From NCBI GenBank assembly GCA_037127315.1, contig JBBBDQ010001188.1, positions 520,001 to 584,000 of the forward strand: a stretch of 64,000 nt of DNA. The letters are read 5' to 3'. Position numbers and translations under genes: made by a program. The DNA comes from Ascarosepion bandense. Taxonomy: Eukaryota > Mollusca > Cephalopoda > Sepiida > Sepiidae. A model generated the notes under the pieces. The model saw nothing but the letters and a program-made list of their open reading frames with translations, ran no database searches and was not told where the DNA came from. This document shows, piece by piece, positions 54,890 to 64,000 of the stretch (positions within the stretch are counted from its first letter, which is position 1; every line of letters starts with the position of its first letter).

Positions 54890-56330
54890 GTTAATTTTGT
54901 TTTAACCTCAGTAGCTTATGTAATGCCGACAGGATTTAAAGAACACGTTCGTATGAATAGAATATATAATTCTTTGTAAGAAATCAGTTTATAGATGAGG
55001 GCTTGGGTTATTTTTGTTTTAAACCATATCAACCTCAATAGTTTATTTAATAATAGTTAATTTTTAGTTTGAGTCATATTAATCTCAATAGGTTATTTAA
55101 TAGATTCTAAGGATACGTTCTATGATTAGAATATATATTATTTGTAAGAAATCGGTTTGTAGATGAGGGCTTGGGTTGATTTTGTTTTAAGCCATATCAA
55201 CCTCAATAGTTTATTTAATAATAGTTAATTTTTAGTTTGAGTCATATTAATCTCAATAGGTTATTTAATAGATTCTAAGGATACGTTCTATGATTAGAAT
55301 CTATATTATTTGTAAGAAATCGGTTTGTAGATGAGGGTTTGGGTTAATTTTAAGCCATATCAATCTCAATAGTTTATTTGAGGCCGAAAGTATTTTCAGT
55401 ACACGTTCGTATAAATAGATTATGTAGTCTTTGTAAGAAACTGGTTTATAGTTCAGGATTTCGGTTTATTTTGTTGTAAGAATATCAACCTCAGTGTTTT
55501 TTTTTTTTAATGTGAACAAGATTTTTAGGACAGGTTCAAATAAACAGAAGATGTATTCTTTGTAAGAAATCCGGATTTGTAGGTGAGGGCTTGGGTTAAT
55601 TTTGTTTTAAGCCATAGCAACATCAATAGTTTATTTGATGCCGAAAGTATTTTAAGTACACGTTCGTATAAAAAGATTATGTAGTCTTTGTAAGAAACTG
55701 GTTTATAGTTCAGGATTTCGGTTTATTTTGTTGTAAGAATATCAACCTCAGTGAGTTTTTTTTTAATGTGAACAAGATTTTTAAGACAGGTTCGAATAAA
55801 CAGAAGATGTATTCTTTGTAAGAAATCCGGATTTGTAGGTGAGGGCTTGGGTTAATTTTGTTTTAAGCCATAGCAACATCAATAGTTTATTTGATGCCGA
55901 AAGTATTTTAAGTACACGTTCGTATAAATAGATTATGTAGTCTTTGTAAGAAACTGGTTTATAGTTCAGGATTTCGGTTTATTTTGTTGTAAGAATATCA
56001 ACCTCAGTGAGTTTTTTTAATGTGAACAAGATTTTTAAGACAGGTTCGAATAAACAGAAAATGTATTCTTTGTAAGAAATCAGGATTTGTAGGTCAGGGC
56101 TTGGGTTAATTTTGTTTTAAGTCATTAACTTCAATAGGTTATTTAATGTCGACAGGATTTTAAGATCAGGATCAATTTTGTAGATCAGGATTTGGGTTCA
56201 CTTTATTTTACGACATATCAACTTTACTGGGTTATTTAATGGCAACATGATGTTTAGGATAGGTTCGTATGAATAAAATATGTATTCTTTGTAAGAAATC
56301 AGCTTGTAGATGAGCTTTCATTGAAGTATT
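54890..56330. repeat. 120-165-bp satellite, about ten units in two subtypes
   Basis: The unit holds tttgtaagaaatcggtttgt, agatgagggcttgggtta, ttttgttttaagccatatca and cctcaatagtttattta. From about 55380 a two-unit higher-order repeat (about 255 bp) appears: an atagttcaggatttcggttt unit alternates with an aggtgagggcttgggtta unit, three times. Confidence 0.9.
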
Positions 56331-56530
56331 TTTGTAAAGATTGTTTTTGTCGAGAGGCAAACTATACTGTTGATCATTTTTTTCACAAGTGCATTTCTGT
56401 TAATTTTACTAAAAATTTCTATTTTATACTTTCATAGTGTTTTATCCGTAGTATGGGAGTTAACATATTTTCCCATAGCTGGGACCCAAACAGACTCTAA
56501 CAACCCAGGAACAACAGTAATTAGGAGGTA
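56330..56530 (+). repeat. Dispersed element end, related to 22560-22735
   Basis: attttatactttcatagtgt, then gggagttaacatattttccc and gctgggacccaaacag match the order of 22640-22720. It lies directly after a satellite array, as 22500-22735 lies directly before one. Confidence 0.6.
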
Positions 56531-56884
56531 CATTCACGTTTACAAAATCTCCTGATCAAATGTAGTAAATGATTTGGAGGCCGGAGATTAAATTAAAAAT
56601 AGGTGTTACTACGCTTACTGAAATATGACAAGATTTTTGCAATTTTGTGTTGTTAGGGTATGAAGTCTTAGAAAATCATTGAAAAAGAACTGCTTTTCAT
56701 TCAAGGAATTGCCAACCGCAGCAAAGTAATGTTATTGCCCTAAGAACACGCGTCGCATCTCATTGCAAAAATCTTGCAAAAGATCATCTAACATATGATC
56801 ATCTGGGAAAATATTAAAACATTTATAATATTGATAACAATAATTCAAAAATTAATAACAACAGACTGAATCAGGAAGATACAA

Positions 56885-57200
56885 ATTTAGGTACCGCCAT
56901 TAAATTGCTAAAAAACAGCATAGTATTCATAAAAAGCCGCTAAACTTAATAAAAACGAACGTTTTCATCAAAATGTTTATATTATTATTAAGAGGAAAGA
57001 TCAAAGTAATTTATAATTACTTTAAAAAAATTTTAATTCCTTCTAACATGTTCGAAATTTTGGCAAAGCGGTACGATTATTTACAATGAAAAATGTAATG
57101 ATGGCATCAACCATTTTTTTCCAGCGACTAACACATTAATTTGGAAATTCTCGCAAAAATCAAATAATTGTTGGATTTTAATGAAACTTTCAGTATTTGT
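56885..57200 (-). repeat. Dispersed repeat, minus copy
   Basis: On the minus strand this matches 62275-62620 (tttccaaattaatgtgtt, aacatgttagaaggaatt, cattttgatgaaaacg, gctgttttttagcaattt, ggcggtacct). A partial third copy is at about 42610-42770. Its class is unknown. Confidence 0.6.
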
Positions 57201-58005
57201 TCACAAATGAATAAAATTATTCTTTAAAAATCTTAATAAAAATATATCTTTTGTTACCTTTGTTACTCCCTCCACGTAAATCCATGGAATTTTAATAAAT
57301 ATTAATTTGTTGCGGTCTATCATTTATTTTAGGTAAATGCAGGAATCATTGGGAAAAACATTATCTATTTTTCTTTTAAATTCGACCTCTGTATCCGAAA
57401 ATCTGCTTCAAAGGGTAAAATAAAAAACGCAATAAAACTCTGATATAATTTAGTTTAATAAGCTTTTAATTGCTTGAATAAAAAATAAAATTGAAGGACA
57501 TTATAGTCTGAAGAAAAAAATCTTTTCGATTACTAATGAAATTCTAAAAGAATTGTTTTCCTTTTTTTATTATAACAATTGATAAAGTTTCAAAAATACT
57601 TTTTAAATACTTCAAAGATTTGTTGCGGTTAGATTTTTAAGTTAATCATTGAATATTATATTGCCTATCAAAAATTGAAAAGTTTAATACAAATTGTTTG
57701 TCTTTCATATTTTTAAAATAATTGAACGAAAATTAACGAAGATTAACGAAATTGTTATAAACAACCGACAAATGAATATCTATTTAAATACGAGTATCGA
57801 TCAAAAATAATGTTCAAACAAATAATTTCAAATTATCGGTTGTTTATAACCATTTCGTTAATCTTCGTTAATTTCCGTGACAGGTTTACATTTGTTGACA
57901 TTACGCTACATTTCAGTGCAGATATGTTTATTTGTTTGAATCGAAAATTGTGTTATATAGGCTTGAATCGAAAATTGTGTTATATAGGCTTTATTTAGAC
58001 TGTTG

Positions 58006-58085
58006 GTCATTCGTGGTCAAGAGGTATACGACGCGCCAGATCAATTGGTGGCTTCTATGTGGATTAGGGTCGCAGATTAGAATTT
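58006..58085 (+). repeat. tRNA-Leu-like unit, 3'-truncated
   Basis: It starts GTCATTCGTGGTCAAGAGGT like the copy at 58338, but breaks after gcagattagaatt at the duplication junction, so the acceptor 3' strand is missing. Confidence 0.6.
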
Positions 58086-58337
58086 GTTATAAACAACCGA
58101 CAAATGAATATCTACTTAAATACGAATATCGATCAAAAATAATGTTCAAACAAATAATTTCAAATTATCGGTTGTTTATAACCATTTCGTTAATCTTCGT
58201 TAATTTCCGTGACAGGTTTACATTTGTTGACATTACGATACATTTCAGTGCAGATATGTTTATTTGTTTGAATCGAAAATTGTGTTATATAGGCTTGAAT
58301 AAAAAATTGTGTTATATAGGCTTTATTTAGACTGGTG

Positions 58338-58428
58338 GTCATTCGTGGTCAAGAGGTCTAAGACGCGCCACATCAATTGGTGGCTTCTATGTGGATTGGG
58401 GTCGCAGATTAGAATCCTGCTGAATGAC
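58338..58428 (+). repeat. tRNA-Leu-like pseudo-tRNA/SINE head
   Basis: GTCATTC (58338-58344) pairs perfectly with GAATGAC (58422-58428). The A-box-like part is TGGTCAAGAGGTCTAAGACG, the anticodon-type stem is GCCAC/GTGGC and the T arm GCAGATTAGAATCCTGC pairs at four of five positions. The long variable arm gives 91 nt, fitting class II (Leu) tRNA. The 8-nt anticodon loop and B-box change (TTAGAATCC) argue for a SINE or pseudogene. Confidence 0.6.
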
Positions 58429-59199
58429 ACACATTTTCGTAACAAAAATTTATCGTAAATAATCAGGCCGGTAGAAATAAATATATATATTGTTTGATTA
58501 TAAACAGAATATCTACTTACATATGATTATCGATCAAAAATAATGTTCAAACAAATCATTTCAAACTGTCTGTTGTTTATAACCAAGTTTCGTTAATCCT
58601 CGTTAATTTCCGGAACATGATGATTATCGTAACTAATCAGGCCGGTAGAAATAAATATATATACTGTTTGATTATAAAACAGAATATCTACTTAAATACG
58701 AGTATCGATCAAAAATAATGTTAACACAAACCATTTCAAATTGTCGTTTGTTTATAATCAATTTCGTTAATCTTCGTTAATTTCCGTAACATGATGATTA
58801 TCGTAACTAATCAGGCCAGTAGAAATAAATATATATACTGTTTGATTATAAAACAGAATATCTACTTAAATACGAGTATCGATCAAAAATAATGTTCATA
58901 CAAATAATTCCATATATTTTCAAGAAAGTTTTTTTTTAGAAAAATATTTTAAAACTTAGGTATGGAAAATGAGTTCAAGTACTTACACTAGAGTATTTTG
59001 CTTACTGGAAATAGTAAATTTAATCATTTAGCTTTCATTTAAAGCAGAAATAAAACATTTAAGTAAACTTTTTTATTTGTTAAAGTTCAGTTTAAAATTT
59101 AGATACCGAAAATGAGTGGAGATATCTATTTGAAATATATATATATAGAAAATATAGAAATATAGGAAGTCCATTTGTTGTTTTTTTCTTTTTTTGGTT

Positions 59200-60225
59200 T
59201 AGTTCAAGCCGAAAACCAAATGCATGGTCATCAGCAAAAGGGGAGCCCAAAATGCTAAATACAGGTGGTGGATACTAAAATCAAGCAGGTACAAAAATTT
59301 AATTACCTGGGAAGTATTCTAACAGATGACGGAATGTGTAACTCAAAATAAGCAAATTGGCATGGAAAAGAAGGCGTTCCAGAAGCTAAGTAAAGTATTA
59401 AGAAACAGGAAAAATTCACTAGAAACAAAGAAGATAGTACTGGATTGCTATGTGATGTCAGTTCTTCAATATGGTAGTGAATGCTGGAGAATATCATCAA
59501 AGATGAAGGAAAAACTTGAAGCAACTGAAATGGGGTGCTACAGAAACATAATAGATATAAAATGGGGGATCAATTCCATATTTCAATCAATATGTAAACT
59601 GACCCTCACTTTGTGGTCACAGCCGTTTCTGTACATATATATTTCTGAGATCCAAAAGCACAAGGATGCATTCCAGAAGCTGAGTAGAGTATTAAGAGAC
59701 AGGAAATTTCCACTAGAAACAAAGAAAAGAGTACTGGATTGTTATGTGATGTCAGTTCTTCAATATGGCAGTGAATGCTGGAGAATATCATCAAAGATGA
59801 AAGAAAAACTTGAAGTAATTGAAATGTGGTTCTACAGAAGGATGCTGCAAATATCATGGATCGAGCATGTAAGCAATGATGAGGTTTTGGAAAGGATGGA
59901 AACGAAAAGGAAATTAATACTGAGCATCAGGAAGAGACAGCTAAAGTTCCTTGGACATGCAATGAGGAAGGAGAGTTTGAAGAACCTGACACTTACAGGT
60001 CAGATAGGGGGGGAAGACAGTTGAAAGCAGCGGATAACATATTTGAAGAACCTGAGCAAATAAATGACAGAGTGGGTGTTGCGTGGCGTAACAGGAGAAA
60101 GCGTCCTAAGAACCATCAGGGATAGGAAGACGTGGATAACCATGATCGCCTAGGTACTGAAAGGACCGGGCACATAGAAGAAGAAGAAGAAGAAGAAGAA
60201 GAAGAAGAAGAAGAAGAAGAAAAAG
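59200..60225 (+). pseudogene. LINE (GAA-tailed family) with internal duplication, long copy
   Basis: A 232-codon frame starts at 59326: [40 protein letters not shown], linker IIDIKWGINSIFQSICKL ... YIYISEIQKHKD, then the same block again, followed by [40 protein letters not shown] and LKFLGHAMRKESLKNLTLTG, and a frameshift at a G run (60008). Family 3' sequence runs to a (GAA)n tail at 60176-60222. The upstream part (59216-59330) has the KCMVISKRG-like segment in decayed form. The RT core itself is absent. Confidence 0.87.
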
Positions 60226-60229
60226 GTTC

Positions 60230-60481
60230 CCTTTAAAACGTGTGCGATCACATTATCCTCCAGATCTTTCTGTCTCTTGAGTTCGATCCTCACTGGGTAC
60301 CCCATGCTTTCGGACTTGAGCCACATCTAAGCGGCGCTTAGTAAATCAACTCTCCTTTTAGCTCTTGTTATTTCTCCCAAACCCCGCTCTGACATTCACT
60401 TGCTTAAACTCATCAAACCCTAACCCGCACAAAGAATCACAAAACAAAATCCGGTTTGAAAGGAACGCGCGGGCGAACAAA

Positions 60482-60523
<42 letters not shown>

Positions 60524-61080
60524 CGAACACAAATACTATGTGGTCGTGACCTATGTGGTCCGTAAGAAAATGTTGACATTGACGTTCCTTTCACATCCGG
60601 ATATTCAAAACCAAAACAATTAAAATACAACAGAAAACGATCTCCGTATGCCTGTCTTTATCTCTCTCTCTCTGACCCTCATATACACATTCTCTCGCTT
60701 CTATTCTTTTTAAAACATCATTCTCCAGGACCGACACCGTTCTGTCTTTTGAAATTCGCCCCGAACGCTTGATAATATGCCCGTGACTAAGACTTACGAA
60801 CCACGTGCGGCTACTTATCGAGTTGGCGACATCACAATGTAGCCATAATTTCATTGTCTGCTATCAGGAATACAAGTAACAAAACATTGGCATACAATGC
60901 TGAATGGAAAACATTTTGAAAAGAAGTTGGACCCCAGTATTCTTACACAAGGGAAGTTTGAAATCAATAATTCAACCTGTGTGAATGGAATGAATTAAAA
61001 ATTTGAATAGTTATTGATAGTATCAATTTCAATTACCTGTGTATAAAAGGAAAGAGGCTCACGTACATTATATATATTTA
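60230..61080. other. Unassigned GC-richer sequence with (CA)n at 60484-60521
   Basis: No exon-like frame is recognised on either strand. A gagttcgatcctcac segment near 60278 resembles a tRNA T arm but has no matching A box. Confidence 0.4.
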
Positions 61081-61478
61081 TATATGTATATATATGTGAT
61101 GACGACATGTACATTTTTATCACAAAATTTAGAATAAAAGTGTTTCTTAATCACGAAGCTCTGATCAGGCAATGTACGATAGACAAGGATTGACATACAT
61201 TTATTAAATCTAAGTGAACGTTTCGTTAGGATAACAAACCTTGAAACACATAAATGTTTAATAATATGTCTCTTATAACATCCCGTAGTTAAAAATTAAA
61301 TGCAATTTAACATAAAAAAAAACAATAGAAATTATTTTAAAAATCTTAATTCTAAATGATTTGTAGTAATTTTTTCAATTTTCGATTTGTAAATACAGAC
61401 TTTATTTAATACGTTAATAAACGAAGGCGCCAAGAGACTGGAAGAAATTTAAAAGATGTCTGAAATTTTATAAATTGC

Positions 61479-62186
61479 ATCGCCCGGTTCACACTCCACG
61501 CACGTCTGTTGAACAAGTGAAGAGGCTCATCCCTTGTTCCTTGTTTAGGATGTGGTTTCCGGCTTTCTCTTTTCCAATTTTTTCACTTTTTTCTTTTTTT
61601 TTTCTCAATTGGAGTAGATAGACTAAACTATCGCCCGGTTCACACTCCACCCACGTCTATTGAACAGGTGAAGAGGCTCATCCCTTGTTCCTTGTTTAGG
61701 ATGTGGTTTCCGGCTTTCTCTTTTCCAATTTTTTCACTTTTTTCTTTTTTTTTCTCAATTGGAGTAGATAGACTAAACTATCACCCGGTTCACACTCCAC
61801 CCACGTCTATTGAACAGGTGAAGAGGCTCATCCCTTGTTCCTTGTTTAGGATGTGGTTTCCGGCTTTCTCTTTTCCAATCTTTTCACTTTTTCCTTTTTT
61901 TTCTCAATTGAAGTAGATAGACTAAACTATCGCCCGGTTCACACTCCACCCATGTCTATTGAACAGGTGAAGAGGCTCATCCCTTGTTCCTTGTTTAGGA
62001 TGTGGTTTCCGGCTTTCTCTTTTCCAATCTTTTCACTTTTTCCTTTTTTTTTCTCAATTGAAGTAGATAGACTAAACTATCGCCCGGTTCACACTCCACC
62101 CACGTCTATTGAACAGGTGAAGAGGCTCATCCCTTGTTCCTTGTTTAGGATGTGGTTTCCGGCTTTCTCTTTTCCAATCTTTTCAT
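61479..62186 (+). repeat. 150-bp satellite, 4.7 copies, joined to a LINE 3' tail
   Basis: Unit starts (cgcccggttcacactccac) are at 61481, 61632, 61782, 61931 and 62081. The unit also holds gaagaggctcatcccttgtt, ccggctttctcttttccaat and tcaattgRagtagatagact. Neighbouring units are nearly identical. The last unit breaks into the Jockey-like LINE tail. Confidence 0.95.
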
Positions 62187-62245
62187 TCCTACGTAGCCCC
62201 CTGCGCTTCAGTTACCGCCTTGCTCGGGGTGATATGATTAAAAAA
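62187..62245 (+). repeat. Jockey/CR1-like LINE 3' tail
   Basis: ctacgtagccccctgcgctt, cgccttgctcggggtgatat and gattaaaaaa match the family ending seen at 16130-16190. No LINE coding sequence precedes it, only the satellite. Confidence 0.75.
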
Positions 62246-62274
62246 ATAATAACTTAATAAGTTCTGAATAAGTC

Positions 62275-62620
62275 CTGAAAAGTTCATTAAAATCAGGCAA
62301 CTAACAGATTTTGGCAAGAATTTCCAAATTAACGTGTTTTTTCAACTCCAAAAAAGTCGCGTAATATTACGTTTTCCATAGTAGTAAACTCTAGTAAACT
62401 TTGGGTGAATCGCTGACGAAAAACAAAAACAAGATTTTAACCAAAACTTTGAATATGTTAGAAAAGATTAAAAATTCTAGAAAGTAATGAAAAAACTTTG
62501 TCTCTTTCCTTTTAATGAACATTTTGACAATAAATCGTTGTTTTTTATTAAGTTTGAGCTATTTTTAACATCATGCTATGCTGTTTTTTAGTGAATGAGT
62601 GGAGGTACCTATTGTTATAT
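62275..62620 (+). repeat. Dispersed repeat, plus copy
   Basis: The inverse of 56885-57200 (attaaaatcaggcaactaac, tttccaaattaacgtgtttt, atgttagaaaagattaaa, atgctgttttttagtgaat). Confidence 0.6.
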
Positions 62621-62638
62621 ATTAAGAACAGTTTGAGA

Positions 62639-62639
<1 letters not shown>

Positions 62640-62686
<47 letters not shown>
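62640..62686. repeat. (TA)n microsatellite
   Basis: About 23 TA units, next to a CTTTCGGCT-element left end. Confidence 0.95.
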
Positions 62687-62688
<2 letters not shown>

Positions 62689-62720
62689 TATCGAGGCAGC
62701 AAGTAATTTTCTAGACATAT

Positions 62721-62893
62721 GCTATTAAATATAAGAGACAATGAATGTCTATTATGTTTAATCATGAGCTGTTCTAAACGTCATTACTTACATATACTAA
62801 ATTTAAGTTACATGATGCCGCAGCATTAAATGACGTTTAGAACTGCTCATGATTAAACATAATAGACATTCATTGTCTCTTATATTTAATAGC
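62721..62893. repeat. 65-bp near-perfect inverted repeat (CTTTCGGCT element ends)
   Basis: 62721-62785 and 62829-62893 are inverted copies with a single mismatch, around a 43-bp spacer. The arm holds gacaatgaatgtctattatg and tttaatcatgagc. Both outer sides run into TA repeats. Confidence 0.95.
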
Positions 62894-62972
<79 letters not shown>

Positions 62973-62990
62973 TGTGTGCGTGTGCTAACA
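62894..62990. repeat. (TA)n(TG)n microsatellite
   Basis: About 14 TA units followed by about 30 TG units with CG interruptions. Confidence 0.95.
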
Positions 62991-62999
62991 GACTCAATA

Positions 63000-63930
63000 A
63001 CAATTCAAGACCTATGGCCTAAGTGCAAATACAAATACAGGTGAACGTGAATATACAACCAAATATTCTCAGAATATTCAAAAAATAAAGAATCTAGGTT
63101 ACCATAGAGAGGAAATATTGAGATTTGGTGAAGGGTAGAGGAGAATACAGTTTAGCATTGAAATAGCGACCGTACCGGAAATGTCACAAAAATTAAAGAG
63201 CACATGCACAAACACACACTTATACAAAAAATCTTAAAGGAAAATCAATATAATATACAAGAACGAACATACACTAACACACAAGTCTAAGAGGCACACA
63301 ATAATATACACACAATATAAAGAAAATTAGAAATAACTAAAATAAAGAAGAAATTGCAAGTATAGCCGTAAAAAACAAAAGAAGGTCTATATAGTAGAAT
63401 ATAATTACAGTCACAAATAATAAAACTCATGAATATTTAAAAGATAAAATTAATAATATAATATAGAAAAATAAAAATGAAAAGAAAGGAAAGAAAATTT
63501 ACAAAGAAAAAGATTCACAAAAATTATAGAAAAATATTCACAAAAATAATCAAGACATAAAAGAAGAATTAATAAAAACAAAATAAAAAATATATAGAAA
63601 AATATAATTACTATCACAAGTTATTAACAATCGCTAAAAACAAAAAATTAAAAATAGAAATATTAATAAGTAGTAAAATAAAAATGATAGAGAAAATTCA
63701 CAATAAAAAATATCCGAATTTGCTAGAAAATTATTAGTAGAGAAAAGGTAAAATATTACTAAACAGGTAATTTAAATTTATTTTTTGTGACGGCATTTTA
63801 AGATAATTTTCTTTCGTTGGTTCAAAAGCTGCTTATTTCCATTAAATTTAATTATCTGTATTTTTCACCTAAATTACATCTATTTCTAAACCTAATAGAA
63901 GTATATGATTTTCCTATAATCTTCCATTCT
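63000..63930. other. A-rich low-complexity sequence, no gene seen
   Basis: Dominated by aaataaaaa-type runs to about 63770. Beyond that the DNA is ordinary AT-rich sequence with a pyrimidine tract near 63905-63938. Confidence 0.6.
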
Positions 63931-63938
63931 GTCTGTAG

Positions 63939-64000
63939 AGAGAGATCTCTGCTCTTTAATTCCCAGAAATATTTAGATCGAGTAGTCTGGGATTTAAGGA
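63939..64000 (+). CDS. Possible exon or LINE fragment cut by the window edge
   Basis: After a pyrimidine-rich tract ending ctgtctgtag, one + frame is open to the edge: ERSLLFNSQKYLDRVVWDLR. Its length is too short to assign. It could be an internal exon or a retroelement piece. Confidence 0.15.

Larger units (their letters stand above)
57728..58910. repeat. Complex foldback and tandem block
   Basis: aattaacgaagattaacgaa...tataaacaaccga (57730-57769) is mirrored by tcggttgtttata...ttaatcttcgttaattt (57834-57873). The block 57755-58085 is repeated directly at 58086-58420, and about 150-bp shortened units follow (58485-58900, three copies with aatcaggccggtagaaataa). Both long copies carry a tRNA-Leu-like unit. 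Confidence 0.85.

Noticed and set aside
57810..58330. 62- and 132-codon frames with repeated MFKQIISNYRLF segment
   Set aside because: They are created by the duplicated block at 57.7-58.4 kb and run through tRNA-like sequence.
61668..62257. Frames with repeated VKRLIPCSLFRMWFPAF
   Set aside because: They are the 150-bp satellite read in frame; 150 is a multiple of three, so repetition of a frame is expected.
1..64000. CRISPR-like arrays
   Set aside because: All repeat arrays are uniform satellites without unique spacers, and the DNA is clearly animal nuclear (introns, LINEs, SINEs).

Overview
The window looks like AT-rich, repeat-dense nuclear DNA of a coleoid cephalopod, most likely an octopus. 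The evidence is an S-crystallin (cephalopod lens protein) gene with canonical introns, long ATCT, TA, CA and TAA microsatellites, and several retroelement families in many decayed copies. Organism and family names rest on recognising protein motifs by eye; no database search was possible.

One host gene can be supported. Five exons of an S-crystallin / sigma-class glutathione-S-transferase-like gene lie on the + strand at 3640-3735, 10479-10594, 17369-17410, 19570-19677 and 28892-29056 (stop included), with a candidate poly(A) signal at 29230. All exons have AG/GTAAGT borders and their phases agree. They give about 174 C-terminal residues of a roughly 210-residue protein. The start codon and first one or two coding exons lie left of the window, so the 30-bp minisatellite at 1-2037 is probably intronic. 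A separate 14-codon exon (17369-17410) encodes the S-crystallin-specific insertion.

The introns and the whole 29-64 kb part are transposon and satellite territory. Recognised families are: (i) a Jockey/CR1-like LINE (RT motifs, shared 3' tail), at least ten fragments; (ii) a second LINE whose 3' ends carry a GAA microsatellite, eight fragments; (iii) an R4/Dong-like LINE with a restriction-like endonuclease domain, three 5'-truncated copies each beginning at a TAA array; (iv) Penelope-like fragments with GIY-YIG domains; (v) a Gypsy-like gag remnant and two solo LTRs with target-site duplications, both inside LINEs; (vi) a dead mariner; (vii) Helitron-like non-autonomous elements; (viii) a long-TIR MITE; (ix) tRNA-derived SINE-like repeats; (x) about eight different tandem satellites.

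The points most worth a second look are hammerhead-ribozyme-like cores on both strands near 11.2 and 18.2 kb, TAA-targeted LINE copies, covariation in the Helitron 3' hairpin, a rearranged LINE subfamily carrying the same internal duplication at two loci, an intact 109-codon GIY-YIG reading frame next to its own inverted upstream part, and large near-perfect foldbacks. Long open frames across ATCT and 30-bp arrays are artefacts of repeat units without stops.
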